Assembly (NCBI RefSeq): GCF_004785795.1
Contig: NZ_SRRO01000001.1
Location: forward strand, 1,364,001-1,428,000
DNA from: Nocardioides eburneiflavus
GTDB lineage: Bacteria; Actinomycetota; Actinomycetes; Propionibacteriales; Nocardioidaceae
Length of the DNA stretch: 64,000 nucleotides
Direction of reading: 5' to 3'
A model generated the notes under the pieces. That model did no database searches. It was not told the DNA's origin and saw only the letters and a list, made by a program, of their open reading frames with translations. Shown piece after piece: positions 54,130 to 62,448 of this stretch. Each line of letters opens with the position of its first letter. The stretch's first letter is position 1. The translations under genes and the position numbers were made by a program.

Positions 54130-55209
54130 GTGACCGACCACAGTGCCCGCACCGAAGGGGCCTACGCCGCCGCCGGGGTCTCCATCGAGGCGGCCGACCG
54201 TGCCATCGACCTGATGAAGGGGTGGGTCGAGAAGGCCCGACGCCCCGAGATGATCGGCGGGCTGGGCGGCTTCGCGGGCCTCTTCGACGCCTCGGCCCTC
54301 ACCCGCTACGAGCGCCCGCTGCTCGCGACCTCGACCGACGGCGTCGGCACCAAGGTCGCGATCGCGCAGCTGATGGACGTCCACGACACCATCGGCTTCG
54401 ACCTGGTCGGCATGGTCGTCGACGACCTCGTCGTCTGCGGCGCCGAGCCGCTGTTCATGACCGACTACATCGCGTGCGGCCGCGTCGTCCCCGAGCGCAT
54501 CGCGGCCATCGTCAAGGGCATCGCAGAGGCGTGCGTCGTGGCAGGCTGCGCGCTGATCGGCGGCGAGACCGCCGAGCACCCCGGCCTGCTCGACCCCGAC
54601 GACTACGACGTCGCCGGCGCCACGACCGGCGTGGTCGAGGCCAGCAGGCTGCTCGGCCCCGGTCGCGTACGCCCCGGTGACGTCGTGATCGCGATGGAGG
54701 CCAGCGGCCTGCACTCCAACGGCTACTCCCTGGTGCGCCACGTGCTGCTCGAGAAGGCCGGCTGGACCGTCGACCGCCAGGTCGACGACTTCGGCCGCAC
54801 CCTCGGCGAGGAGCTGCTCGAGCCGACCCGGATCTATGCCAAGGCCTGCCTCGACCTCGCCGACCGCACCGAGACCCACGCGATGTCGCACATCACCGGC
54901 GGCGGGCTCGCCGCCAACCTCGAGCGGGTGCTCCCGGAGGAGCTGTCCGTCCGCATCGACCGCTCGACGTGGACGCCGCAGCCGGTCTTCGACGTCGTGC
55001 GCCGCGTCGGCGACGTGAGCCAGCCCGACCTCGAGGCGACCCTCAACTGCGGCGTCGGCATGGTCTCGCTCACCGCTCCCGAGTCCGTCGACACGGCCGT
55101 CTCCGTGCTCGCCGGCCACGGCATCCGGGCCTGGGTCGCGGGCGAGGTGCGCGCCGACGAGGAGCACGGCGGCCGGGTGCTGCTGGAGGGCCAGCACCCC
55201 GGCTGGTGA
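54130..55209 (+). CDS. purM: AIR synthetase (phosphoribosylformylglycinamidine cyclo-ligase)
   Basis: A 359-residue ATP-dependent cyclase of FGAM to AIR, paralogous in fold to PurL. Conserved parts: YAAAGVSIEAADRAIDLMKGWV, LLATSTDGVGTKVAIAQ, DDLVVCGAEPLFMTDYIACG, CALIGGETAEHPG, and SHITGGGLAANLERVLPE. GTG 54130 with AGGAG 4 nt upstream; transcription probably shared with purF. Confidence 0.97.
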   Translation: MTDHSARTEGAYAAAGVSIEAADRAIDLMKGWVEKARRPEMIGGLGGFAGLFDASALTRYERPLLATSTDGVGTKVAIAQLMDVHDTIGFDLVGMVVDDLVVCGAEPLFMTDYIACGRVVPERIAAIVKGIAEACVVAGCALIGGETAEHPGLLDPDDYDVAGATTGVVEASRLLGPGRVRPGDVVIAMEASGLHSNGYSLVRHVLLEKAGWTVDRQVDDFGRTLGEELLEPTRIYAKACLDLADRTETHAMSHITGGGLAANLERVLPEELSVRIDRSTWTPQPVFDVVRRVGDVSQPDLEATLNCGVGMVSLTAPESVDTAVSVLAGHGIRAWVAGEVRADEEHGGRVLLEGQHPGW

Positions 55210-55365
55210 CGAGATTCGGTACTTCGACCGCGAAATGCCGGGCCTTGGTGTGCGGGAACACCCACCGCTCAGGTAGCGTTGTCCCCACGATATGTAACCG
55301 ATCAGACCGGGCGCGTCGGGCGGCTCTCCGACGGCCCCGGCCAAGTGTGCGAGGGGGTCGACCCT

Positions 55366-55554
55366 ATGGGGCGCGGCCGAGCGAAGGCGAAGCAGACGAA
55401 GGTTGCCCGCGACCTGAAGTACCGTACTCACGAGACGGACTTCGGTGCGCTGGCGAAGGAGCTGCACGGAGAGGACTCTCACTCCACGAGTGAGGTCGAT
55501 CCCAGCGAGGACGAGTGGTCGGACTACGCCGACCCCCGTCGGCGCGCAGACTGA
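55366..55554 (+). CDS. DUF3073 family protein
   Basis: A 62-residue, charged, probably disordered protein. MGRGRAKAKQTKVARDLKY at the start and YADPRRR at the end are diagnostic of DUF3073, widespread in actinobacteria and of unknown function. ATG 55366 follows a GAGGGGG site. A hairpin terminator lies 19 nt after the stop. A -10-like TAGCGT upstream (about 55274) is possible. Confidence 0.87.
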   Translation: MGRGRAKAKQTKVARDLKYRTHETDFGALAKELHGEDSHSTSEVDPSEDEWSDYADPRRRAD

Positions 55555-55573
55555 CTGATCGCACCTGATCACC

Positions 55574-55593
55574 CCGCCCGGGCAACCGGGCGG
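55574..55593 (+). terminator. GCAA-loop hairpin after the DUF3073 gene
   Basis: CCGCCCGG and CCGGGCGG, a perfect 8-bp stem with a GCAA tetraloop, 19 nt past the stop. No strong T-tract. Confidence 0.6.
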
Positions 55594-55622
55594 TGAGGTC
55601 TGTCAGTGCGCCCTGACGACGG

Positions 55623-55768
55623 CCGAGTGGGCGCGTCCTGGCGCGACAGAGGCCCCGAGGCGGCGCGTCCTGGCGCGATCGAGACGCCGAGTCGGCGCAT
55701 CCTCACGCTGAGAGGTGTGAGGATGCGCCGACTCGGGGCTGCCGGTGTGCGAGGACGCGCCGACTCGG
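55623..55768. repeat. Five-unit palindromic array (three direct, two inverted)
   Basis: Units of about 23 bp based on CCGAGtCGGCGCgTCCT: forward at 55623-55645, 55655-55677 and 55687-55709, reverse at 55715-55736 and 55747-55768. Units 3 and 4 form a perfect 20-bp stem (55687-55706 with 55717-55736) around a 10-nt loop. It lies between the DUF3073 gene and the end of the dehydrogenase gene. Not CRISPR-like: spacers are short and unequal and orientation flips. Confidence 0.8.
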
Positions 55769-55770
55769 CG

Positions 55771-56862
55771 TCAGCGCAGGTGGATGCCGCGCAGGCGGCC
55801 GACCTCGCGCATCCGGCGCTCGGCCAGGCGGTCGGCCGCCTCGGCGGTGGTGACGCCGTCGGCCGTGGCGAGCTCGAACACCTTGCGGGTGGTCTCGAAG
55901 ATCCCCGACGCGCGCTGCTGGGCGCGCTCGAAGGAGAAGCCCTCGAGCTCGTCGGCGACCTGGATGACGCCGCCGGAGTTCACGCAGTAGTCCGGGGCGT
56001 AGAGGATGCCGCGCTCGTCGACCTGCTTCTCGATGCCCGGGTGGGCGAGCTGGTTGTTGGCCGCGCCGCAGATGATCGACGCGCGCAGCACCTCGAGCAC
56101 CTCGTCGCTGATGGCGCCGCCCATGGCGCACGGGGCGTAGACGTCGATCTCGCTCGCGACGAGCTCGTCGGTGGAGGCGACGGCCTGCACCTGCGGGAGC
56201 TGGGCGCGGATCGCCTCGACCGACGGTGCGTGCACGTCGGTGACGACCACGTGGGCGCCGTCCTCGATGAGGTGGCGGACGAGGTGGCGACCCACCTTGC
56301 CGACGCCGGCGACGCCGACGGTGCGGCCGGCGAGGCTGGGCTCGCCCCAGACCTGCTCTGCCGCGGCGCGCATGCCCTGGAAGGTGCCGTACGCCGTCAG
56401 CACCGAGCTGTCCCCGGCGCCACCGTGGGCCACGGTGCGGCCGGTGACGAAGTCGCACTCCCTGGCGATGTGGTCCATGTCCTCGCTGAACGTGCCCACG
56501 TCGCACGCGGTGAAGTAGCGACCGTTGAGCGACTGGACGAAGCGGCCGTAGGCGCGCAGCAGCGCCTCGGTCTTCAGCTCGGCCGGGTCACCGATGATGA
56601 CGGCCTTGCCGCCGCCCAGGTCGAGGCCTGCGAGCGCGTTCTTGTAGGACATGCCGCGCGAGAGGTTGAGCACGTCGACGATCGCGTCGTCCGTGCTGGC
56701 GTAGGGGTAGAACCGCGTCCCGCCGAGCGCAGGGCCGAGGGCCGTGGAGTGGATGGCGATGATGGCGCGGAGGCCGGTCGCGCGGTCGTTGCACAGGACG
56801 ACCTGCTCGTGCTCGCTGCCGAGCTCGAAGACGTCGACGCCGGACGTGGGTGCTCCAGACAT
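55771..56862 (-). CDS. Valine/leucine-type amino acid dehydrogenase
   Basis: A 363-residue Glu/Leu/Phe/Val dehydrogenase family enzyme. [12 protein letters not shown], the lysines of [19 protein letters not shown], and the NAD-binding [16 protein letters not shown] are clear, and [13 protein letters not shown] near the C-terminus binds cofactor. It oxidatively deaminates a branched-chain amino acid, closest in style to Streptomyces Vdh. ATG 56862 has an AAAGGA site. It is convergent with DUF3073 across the palindrome array. Confidence 0.92.
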   Translation of the reverse strand: MSGAPTSGVDVFELGSEHEQVVLCNDRATGLRAIIAIHSTALGPALGGTRFYPYASTDDAIVDVLNLSRGMSYKNALAGLDLGGGKAVIIGDPAELKTEALLRAYGRFVQSLNGRYFTACDVGTFSEDMDHIARECDFVTGRTVAHGGAGDSSVLTAYGTFQGMRAAAEQVWGEPSLAGRTVGVAGVGKVGRHLVRHLIEDGAHVVVTDVHAPSVEAIRAQLPQVQAVASTDELVASEIDVYAPCAMGGAISDEVLEVLRASIICGAANNQLAHPGIEKQVDERGILYAPDYCVNSGGVIQVADELEGFSFERAQQRASGIFETTRKVFELATADGVTTAEAADRLAERRMREVGRLRGIHLR

Positions 56863-56966
56863 GCTCTCGGATCCTTTTCTGGTGGGTGCGGCCGCGGGGT
56901 GTGCGGACCTGGTCAGCGCGGTCGAGGGGTGGTGACCGCCGTCACCCTCAGGGTAGTCCCGTGGGG

Positions 56967-58298
56967 TCAGCCGGACCGCATCACCACGAGGTCTCCGTGC
57001 GTGCCGTAGCCGAGCAGCTTCCCGCCCGTCGCCCGGCCGTCGAAGGTGACCATCAGCCAGCCGTCGTCGACTCGTGCGAGGCTCGGCCACGGCAGGTTGG
57101 TGGGGTAGGGCGCGTCGAGCGTGCCGATGTCGGTCATCGCGAGGTCGTACGCCGGGAAGCGCGCACGCTGGCCGCGTCGGGAGTCGCGGCCGTCGCTCGC
57201 CAGCACCACCAGCCGTCCGCCGACCTCGACGAGGGTCGTGCCCTCGGTCGAGCAGCGGTCGGTCGCAGCGCCGAGCAGCCGCAGGTCGTCCAGGTCCTCG
57301 CCTGCCGCGAGAGCGGGGTGGAAGTCGAAGAACCGTCGAGCGCTCACGAAGCCGACGAGCCAGCGCCCGTCCCGGCGCACGAGGTGCGGGTCCCAGGTGG
57401 CGATGGAGTCGAGGCCGTCGGTCGGCAGCGGGAGCTCGCGGGTGTCGAGGACGTGGGTGCCGCGCAGCACGTCGACGGTGGCCGGCGGCTCGGCGAGGGT
57501 AACCCGCAGTCCCGCCGGCTCCCGCCGGCCCTCGCGGGTGGTCGGCTTCTCGAAGTCGCCCCAGGTGCTCGTCGCGACGAGCCAGCCGTCGGCCGTGCGG
57601 ACCACGTGGGTGGCGTGGTCGCCGAAGACGCCGGGCCGGTCGGGGCGCCGGAAGAACAGGTCGCCGGTGTGCTCGACCTCGAGGGCGACGGGGTCGAGGC
57701 GCCACACGCTCGTGTGGGCGGTGTCGAAGAACCCCGGCCCGGCCGAGGTGGCCGTCAGCCACAACGCCCCGTCCGTCCGCAGCGGGGTGCCGTCCTCGGT
57801 GGTGACGAACCGTACGTCGCGCAGCCCGAGCTGACCGAAGCCGCCGCCGACCCCGCCCCCGGTCGGCAGCTCGAGGACGAGGTCGGCGAGCACCGCCGCG
57901 TCGCGCGTGTCGACCAGGTCGCGCAGGTCGTGCCGGGCTCGGGCCACCCAGCCGGACGCCTCGCGGCTCCACGCGGTCACGTGGGTGCCGGTCAGGGTCA
58001 GGCCGAGCCCGGTCGGCTCCACGGCACGGTGGAAGCGCCGGCTCCGCAGCTCCTGCGTGTCGCGTCCGCGCGTGAGGGTCAGGCAGATCGAACCGTCGTC
58101 GAGGGATGCGTCGACGCGGTGATCGGCGAGGTGCAGCGCGAGCCGGGCGCGGTCGGGGGCCGCGGAGGTCGCGGCGACGTACGGCGCCGCGGCGGGCAGT
58201 GCGAAGAGGCCGCCCGTGCTCTCCTCCACGAGGACCGAGCCGGGTGCGACGAGGTCGACCGGACGCAGGCGGCGGACGACCTCGAGGCGTGGGAGCAC
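56967..58298 (-). CDS. Hypothetical protein, possible beta-propeller
   Basis: 443 residues from GTG 58298 (GGGAGGA 7 nt upstream). It has many repeated W/D-rich strands such as [43 protein letters not shown] and [12 protein letters not shown]. These suggest a five-bladed propeller like that of arabinanase/GH43-type proteins, but catalytic residues cannot be assigned. No signal peptide is evident. I do not recognise a named family. It is downstream of tRNA-Phe and its terminator on the same strand. Confidence 0.7.
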   Translation of the reverse strand: MLPRLEVVRRLRPVDLVAPGSVLVEESTGGLFALPAAAPYVAATSAAPDRARLALHLADHRVDASLDDGSICLTLTRGRDTQELRSRRFHRAVEPTGLGLTLTGTHVTAWSREASGWVARARHDLRDLVDTRDAAVLADLVLELPTGGGVGGGFGQLGLRDVRFVTTEDGTPLRTDGALWLTATSAGPGFFDTAHTSVWRLDPVALEVEHTGDLFFRRPDRPGVFGDHATHVVRTADGWLVATSTWGDFEKPTTREGRREPAGLRVTLAEPPATVDVLRGTHVLDTRELPLPTDGLDSIATWDPHLVRRDGRWLVGFVSARRFFDFHPALAAGEDLDDLRLLGAATDRCSTEGTTLVEVGGRLVVLASDGRDSRRGQRARFPAYDLAMTDIGTLDAPYPTNLPWPSLARVDDGWLMVTFDGRATGGKLLGYGTHGDLVVMRSG

Positions 58299-58343
58299 CG
58301 CACCATCCTCCCGGTCGCCGGGAGAGCGCGGGAGGCGGAGCAG

Positions 58344-58382
58344 CAGAAGGGCCCCGATCGGGACGTGATCGGGGCCCTTCTG
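58344..58382 (-). terminator. Strong terminator after tRNA-Phe
   Basis: CAGAAGGGCCCCGATC (58344-58359) and its reverse complement (58367-58382) form a perfect 16-bp stem with a 7-nt loop, 7 nt from the 3' end of the tRNA. Confidence 0.85.
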
Positions 58383-58388
58383 TGCTTG

Positions 58389-58462
58389 TGGGCAGGGGCG
58401 GGGTCGAACCGCCGACCTATCACTTTTCAGGCGATCGCTCGTACCAACTGAGCTACCTGCCC
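58389..58462 (-). tRNA. tRNA-Phe (anticodon GAA)
   Basis: 74 nt, acceptor GGGCAGG paired with CCTGCCC, discriminator A, D-arm GCTCAGTTGGTACGAGC, anticodon loop CTGAAAA, T-arm GGCGG-TTCGACC-CCGCC. CCA is not encoded. A TATTCT -10 (58474-58479, minus strand) lies just upstream. Confidence 0.96.
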
Positions 58463-58473
58463 AAGCGGGGTCG

Positions 58474-58479
58474 AGAATA
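58474..58479 (-). promoter_or_regulatory. -10 element of tRNA-Phe
   Basis: TATTCT on the minus strand, 11 nt from the mature 5' end. Confidence 0.5.
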
Positions 58480-58509
58480 CATGAGCCCGGCGGTAGGGGT
58501 GGAATCGGC

Positions 58510-59838
58510 TCAGGCGGGGTCCCGGACCGGCAGCTCCACCCAGAACGACGAGCCGACTCCTGGCGTGGACTCGCCACGCACCGCCCCGCCGTCACGCTCG
58601 GCGATGGTGCGGGCCATCGACAGGCCGAGGCCGCTGCCCGGGACCTCGGGGCCGGCGTAGCGGACGAACGGCTCGAAGACGTGCTCGAGCTGCTCCGGCG
58701 TGAGGCCCGGGCCGTTGTCGCGCACGATGATCCGCACCATCTCCTGGCCGCTCTCGCCGAGCAGGCGCTGCGTCGACAGGTCCACGGTGCCGCCGTGCGG
58801 GTGGTGGTGGGCGATGGCGTTGCCGACGAGGCTCGTCAGCACCTGGCGTACGCCCGAGGGGTGCGCGCGCACCGTGGCGACGGGATCGACGTCGATGTAC
58901 ATCTCCACGGCCGCTGTCTGGGCAGGAGTCCGGTGCCAGTGCGCCACGTCGGCGACGGCGTCCGCGACCAGGACCTCCTGCCGCTCGTCGTCGCTGGAGA
59001 GGGTGCGCCCGGCGCCGAGGAGGCTGTCGACGACGTCGAGCACCCGCTCGCAGGCGCGCATCATGACCGGCCCGTCGCGGAGCACGCCGGCCGAGACGGG
59101 GTCGTCCGGGGTCTGGCCGGCCTCGTCGACGAGCACCTCGGCGTAGCCCAGGATCGCCGACAGCGGCGTACGCAGCTCATGGCCGACCGAGCCGAAGAAG
59201 TGCTGGTAGGCCGTCTGGGCCTCGGTGCCCGCCTCGATCGCCTCCGCGAGCGAGCGGCGGGACTGCTCGAGGGCGAGCCGGGCGATGATCGCGGCGTTGA
59301 GCAGCTTGAAGTCCTGCACGAAGGTGTCCGGCCACGGGCCGGTCCGCGTGCTGATGGCCGACAGGCTGCCGTACATGTCGCCGCCGGAGGTGTACGCCGA
59401 CGCGACGAGGCTGTGGATGTCGCTGCGTGCGAGCTCCGAGCGGTCCTGGTCGGCCTCGTCGGGCAGGAGGTCCCGGTCGAGGATCGCCACGATCTCGCCG
59501 GAGCGTGCGAGCCGGGACAGCCATGGCATGGTGAGCGCCGCCTCGGGTCCCGCGCCGGGGGGCGGCAGGAGGCTCAACGTCGAACCCGGATCCGTCCACT
59601 CCCGGATCCACGCGCGAGCGCCCAGCCCCTTCCAGCCACGGGTGTCCTCGGGCTGGAACCGGGTGAGCACCGAGAGGACGACGTCGACGCGATCATGGGA
59701 CAGCAGGTGGCGTGCGGCGAGGTCGACCGCCTCGTCGACCCCGAGGTCGCCGGCCAGGATGGTGACCGCGTGGCCCGTCGCCTCGCGAGACGTCGTGCCA
59801 GTGGCCGATGCGTCCTGCAGCGCGGGGTGGAGGATCAC
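58510..59838 (-). CDS. Sensor histidine kinase coupled to a P450 gene
   Basis: 442 residues. The N-terminal ~190 residues are a sensory region (MEDS- or GAF-like: VTILAGDLGVDEAVDLAARHLL...SLVASAYTSGGDMYGSLSAIS) with no membrane segment, so it is cytosolic. HisKA has the phospho-accepting His220 in GSVGHELRTPLSAILGYAEVL. HATPase_c shows VGNAIAHHHPHGG, VRDNGPGLTPEQLEHVFEPFVR and GSGLGLSMAR. The GTG start overlaps the P450 stop (GTGA), so it is translated with the P450. No second receiver is fused. Confidence 0.9.
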   Translation of the reverse strand: MILHPALQDASATGTTSREATGHAVTILAGDLGVDEAVDLAARHLLSHDRVDVVLSVLTRFQPEDTRGWKGLGARAWIREWTDPGSTLSLLPPPGAGPEAALTMPWLSRLARSGEIVAILDRDLLPDEADQDRSELARSDIHSLVASAYTSGGDMYGSLSAISTRTGPWPDTFVQDFKLLNAAIIARLALEQSRRSLAEAIEAGTEAQTAYQHFFGSVGHELRTPLSAILGYAEVLVDEAGQTPDDPVSAGVLRDGPVMMRACERVLDVVDSLLGAGRTLSSDDERQEVLVADAVADVAHWHRTPAQTAAVEMYIDVDPVATVRAHPSGVRQVLTSLVGNAIAHHHPHGGTVDLSTQRLLGESGQEMVRIIVRDNGPGLTPEQLEHVFEPFVRYAGPEVPGSGLGLSMARTIAERDGGAVRGESTPGVGSSFWVELPVRDPA

Positions 59839-60956
59839 GGTGACGTCTCCGATCTGGCGGTGGCGGTGAACCGGCACGGCACGGGGCTGATACCCCGACT
59901 CTGGTCGATCCGAACGTCCTCGCTCAACGTCATTTCGTGCTTCGCTCCCCAGGAGGCCAGGCGCACCAGCACCGCCATGCCGAGAGTACGCCCGGGGCAG
60001 GCGTGCGGCCCGGCACCGAACGGCAGCCACGCACCCGGGCGTCTCGTCGCGTCCTGCCAGCGGCCGGGGTCGAAGTCGCGAAGGCTGTCGGGCGCGCCGG
60101 GCACCAGCGAGTCCAGCCGCCCGAGGAGCAGCGGGCTGACGAACACCACCCGGCCCGAGGGGACGGCGGTGCCCCCGAGGTCGACCTCCCGTGTGGTCAC
60201 GCGAGCGGTCAGCCACGTGGGCGGAGTCAGGCGCAGCGTCTCCCACACGGCGTGCACGGGGTCGACCGAACGGGGGTGCTGGGCGAGCCACGCCAGCAGG
60301 AAGGAGCCGGCCGCGATCGGGACCTGGATGCCGGCCGCCAGCATCGTCGCGAGCTGCTGGGCGGTCCGGTCCTCGCCCGGGAGTCGGGACAGCGCCGCGT
60401 CGAGGAGGTCCTCCAGCGCGATGCGCGTGGCGTGCTCCGTACGGCGGATCCTGCTCCAGCGTCGTGGCCGTCGGTGGGCGGCGATCACGGGGCCGAGGGC
60501 GTCGATCCACGCCAGGACGTGGTCCGCGACCGCGTCCCGGCGGGCGTCGTCGAGCCCGGGGAGGACGGCAGCGGTGGTCGAGCGCGCCACGGGCCGGCGC
60601 AGGAGCACCATGGCGTCGTACGGCTCGCCGAGGCTGTCGCGGGCGTGGTCGCCGAGCGCGGCCGCCCACTCCGCGTCGAAGACCGCCACGCCGCGAGCCA
60701 CCTCGTCGGGGGAGACGGGAGCGAACACGGTGTGGCCCGAGCGGGTCTCGCCGCGGCTGCCCGACAGGTCGCCCGTGCGGTTGACGTTGCCGGGGAAGTC
60801 GAACGCCTCCGGGTCGGTCAGGACCTGGCGCGCCTGTTCCAGGCTCGTGGCGAGCCACGGACCGCCCGGTCCGAGGGCGGCTGCGCCGTCCCGTGGGGCC
60901 GAGAGGACAGCGCCGAGCTGGCCGCCGGCCGACTCGACGCTGTCCATGTGACTCAC
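59835..60956 (-). CDS. Cytochrome P450 with atypical I-helix
   Basis: 373 residues. The heme motif LPFGAGPHACPGRTLG gives Cys320; the ExxR motif is Glu239-Thr-Leu-Arg242 (WETLRL). The I-helix reads ATMLAAGIQVPIAAGS, so the usual acid-threonine pair that delivers protons for O2 cleavage is replaced by Gln-Val. The region before the I-helix is short. No P450 reductase or ferredoxin gene is nearby. GTG 60956 or ATG 60947 may be the start; neither has a clear ribosome site. It is coupled to the histidine kinase. The substrate is unknown; a small ORF lies 31 nt upstream. Confidence 0.88.
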   Translation of the reverse strand: MSHMDSVESAGGQLGAVLSAPRDGAAALGPGGPWLATSLEQARQVLTDPEAFDFPGNVNRTGDLSGSRGETRSGHTVFAPVSPDEVARGVAVFDAEWAAALGDHARDSLGEPYDAMVLLRRPVARSTTAAVLPGLDDARRDAVADHVLAWIDALGPVIAAHRRPRRWSRIRRTEHATRIALEDLLDAALSRLPGEDRTAQQLATMLAAGIQVPIAAGSFLLAWLAQHPRSVDPVHAVWETLRLTPPTWLTARVTTREVDLGGTAVPSGRVVFVSPLLLGRLDSLVPGAPDSLRDFDPGRWQDATRRPGAWLPFGAGPHACPGRTLGMAVLVRLASWGAKHEMTLSEDVRIDQSRGISPVPCRFTATARSETSP

Positions 60957-60987
60957 AGGGGAGTGGTCACTCTCGAGTGCCGACGCG

Positions 60988-61074
60988 TCAGCGCGGCGGC
61001 GCCGGCCGCCAGGCGTACGGCATGTGGTTGACGGCCCGACGGGCCTCGATGCGGGTGCGGATGCGGTTCATCAT
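60988..61074 (-). CDS. 28-codon small ORF upstream of the P450
   Basis: From ATG 61074 (GGAG 7 nt upstream) to TGA. The product starts MMNRIRTRIEARRAVNH, is strongly basic, and continues MPYAW, ending in a proline-rich tail. It lies between the receiver gene and the P450 on the same strand. A Tyr-x-Trp in a short peptide beside a P450 recalls biarylitide-type precursors, whose P450s cross-link aromatic residues. The ORF is short enough to be accidental; confidence comes from the ribosome site, strand and position. Confidence 0.45.
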   Translation of the reverse strand: MMNRIRTRIEARRAVNHMPYAWRPAPPR

Positions 61075-61170
61075 GGGGTTTCTCCAGGGTGGGTTGGTAC
61101 GTGCGCCAGGTAGGCGCACGGAGGGACACGCCGCGGAGTTCTGCACCCGGTGTTGCTCTCAGGGACGGGC

Positions 61171-61563
61171 TCAGGACTCCATGTCGCGGAGTGTCTCGGC
61201 AATGAGATCGGTCAGTTGCTGGATTCGCAGCGGCTTCTGCATGACCGTCGTGATGCCGAGTTCTTGGAGGACGGCACGGTGCTCGCCGGCCCAGGCGCTG
61301 ATGACGACGATCCGCAGGCCCGGGGCGACGTCGGGGTGCGCGCGCAGCCAGCGCACGACGTCGACGCCCGTCATGCGCGGCATCGTCAGGTCGAGGAGCA
61401 TCACGTCGAAGGTCTCTGCCTGCAGTGTCTCGACCGCCTCCTGCCCGTCCACGGCGGTCCCGGCGTCATGGCCGGCCCGCTCGATCAGACGGCAGAAGAC
61501 ATCGCGGATGTCCTCGTTGTCGTCGACGACGAGGAAGCGCAGATGACGCCCTTCGCTGCTCAC
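61171..61563 (-). CDS. Stand-alone receiver-domain response regulator
   Basis: A 130-residue CheY-like receiver with no output domain. The phospho-acceptor aspartate is in DVMLLDLTMPRMTG, the acidic pair in LVVDDNED, and the lysine in VMQKPLR. It likely pairs with the histidine kinase 1.3 kb downstream on the same strand. GTG 61563 has TAATCT 6 nt upstream, so it is probably leaderless. The output is not evident. Confidence 0.9.
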   Translation of the reverse strand: MSSEGRHLRFLVVDDNEDIRDVFCRLIERAGHDAGTAVDGQEAVETLQAETFDVMLLDLTMPRMTGVDVVRWLRAHPDVAPGLRIVVISAWAGEHRAVLQELGITTVMQKPLRIQQLTDLIAETLRDMES

Positions 61564-61569
61564 GGGGCA

Positions 61570-61575
61570 AGATTA
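61570..61575 (-). promoter_or_regulatory. -10 element of the receiver gene (leaderless)
   Basis: TAATCT on the minus strand, ending 6 nt before GTG 61563. It may drive the receiver, small ORF, P450 and kinase. Confidence 0.5.
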
Positions 61576-61657
61576 GTCAAAGAGGGTGGCAACTTTCTGC
61601 GGTCTCGCAGATTTGCCCTGCTTTGCCTCGTCGTGGATGTGGTTCGCGGCCGGCGGG

Positions 61658-61688
61658 TTGGGAGGGGGGCGCTCGCTGGCCCTATGCT
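61658..61688 (+). promoter_or_regulatory. Promoter of tRNA-Glu
   Basis: TTGGGA (61658-61663), 19-bp spacer, TATGCT (61683-61688), ending 36 nt before the tRNA. Confidence 0.45.
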
Positions 61689-61724
61689 GGGCGCTGCTCT
61701 CCCGGGCCTGCCCGGGGCGAGCTG

Positions 61725-61797
61725 GCCCCCATCGTCTAGCGGCCCAGGACCCCGCCCTTTCACGGCGGTAGCGCCGGTTCGAATCCGGTTGGGGGTG
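61725..61797 (+). tRNA. tRNA-Glu (anticodon TTC)
   Basis: 73 nt, acceptor GCCCCCA with TGGGGGT (terminal G-U, usual for this tRNA), anticodon loop CTTTCAC in a CCGCC/GGCGG stem, T-loop TTCGAAT. CCA not encoded. Confidence 0.96.
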
Positions 61798-61822
61798 CGA
61801 TCCGGCCCGGGGTCGACGCCGA

Positions 61823-61853
61823 TTGGGTGTCGCCGAAGGCCATGGGTTAGAGT
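61823..61853 (+). promoter_or_regulatory. Promoter of tRNA-Asp
   Basis: TTGGGT (61823-61828), 19-bp spacer, TAGAGT (61848-61853), the same design as the tRNA-Glu promoter. Confidence 0.45.
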
Positions 61854-61892
61854 TCCACCCGCTTCACCAGCAACACCCAGCACCACACATCT

Positions 61893-61966
61893 GGCCCCGT
61901 AGCGCAGTTGGTTAGCGCGCCGCCCTGTCACGGCGGAGGCCGCGGGTTCGAGTCCCGTCGGGGTCG
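61893..61966 (+). tRNA. tRNA-Asp (anticodon GTC)
   Basis: 74 nt, acceptor GGCCCCG with CGGGGTC, anticodon loop CTGTCAC in a CCGCC/GGCGG stem, T-loop TTCGAGT. CCA not encoded. Confidence 0.96.
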
Positions 61967-61978
61967 CAGACGCATGAC

Positions 61979-62014
61979 GACATCAGGGTGAGCCGCCAGG
62001 CTCACCCTGATGTC
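61979..62014 (+). terminator. Terminator after tRNA-Asp
   Basis: GACATCAGGGTGAGCC and its reverse complement form a perfect 16-bp stem with a GCCA loop, followed by ATTTCG; 12 nt after the tRNA. Confidence 0.9.
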
Positions 62015-62057
62015 ATTTCGAACCCGATGTCATGGCAGGCGGCTTCGACGTCGCTCC

Positions 62058-62063
62058 TAGGCT
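62058..62063 (+). promoter_or_regulatory. -10 element of the mini-zincin gene (leaderless)
   Basis: TAGGCT ending 6 nt before ATG 62070. Confidence 0.45.
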
Positions 62064-62069
62064 GGCACC

Positions 62070-62423
62070 ATGCCCATCGACCTGGACCCCGCCGAGTTCG
62101 ACGCGATGGTCGGGCGGGCGCTCGACGGACTGCCCGACGACCTGGCCAGGCTCGTGGACAACGTCGTCGTGCTGGTCGAGGCCGAGGCACCCGAGGACGA
62201 CCCCGACCTGCTCGGGCTCTACGACGGGCTGGCGCTGACTGAGCGGCCGGCGAACCACGCGGGCATGCTGCCCGACCGCATCCTGCTCTTCCGGGGTCCG
62301 CTCCTCGACATGGCCGACACAGTGGAGGACCTCGAGGACGAGGTGCGGATCACCGTCGTCCACGAGGTGGCCCACCACTTCGGCTTCGACGACCGTCGCC
62401 TCCACGAGCTGGGCTGGGGCTGA
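62070..62423 (+). CDS. Minimal zinc metallopeptidase-like (zincin) protein
   Basis: A 117-residue protein. The C-terminal VRITVVHEVAHHFGFDDRRLHELGWG is the HExxH...D zincin site of the small actinobacterial metallopeptidase-like family (Zincin_1/DUF1025). The N-terminus PAEFDAMVGRALDGLPDDLARLVDNVVVLVE is also typical. Function unknown. Confidence 0.85.
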   Translation: MPIDLDPAEFDAMVGRALDGLPDDLARLVDNVVVLVEAEAPEDDPDLLGLYDGLALTERPANHAGMLPDRILLFRGPLLDMADTVEDLEDEVRITVVHEVAHHFGFDDRRLHELGWG

Positions 62424-62448
62424 CCGAGACCCCCGCGCGAGCTGCCGC

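Noticed and set aside
55623..55768. Palindrome array considered as CRISPR
   Set aside because: Units flip orientation, gaps are 8-10 nt and no cas genes are near.
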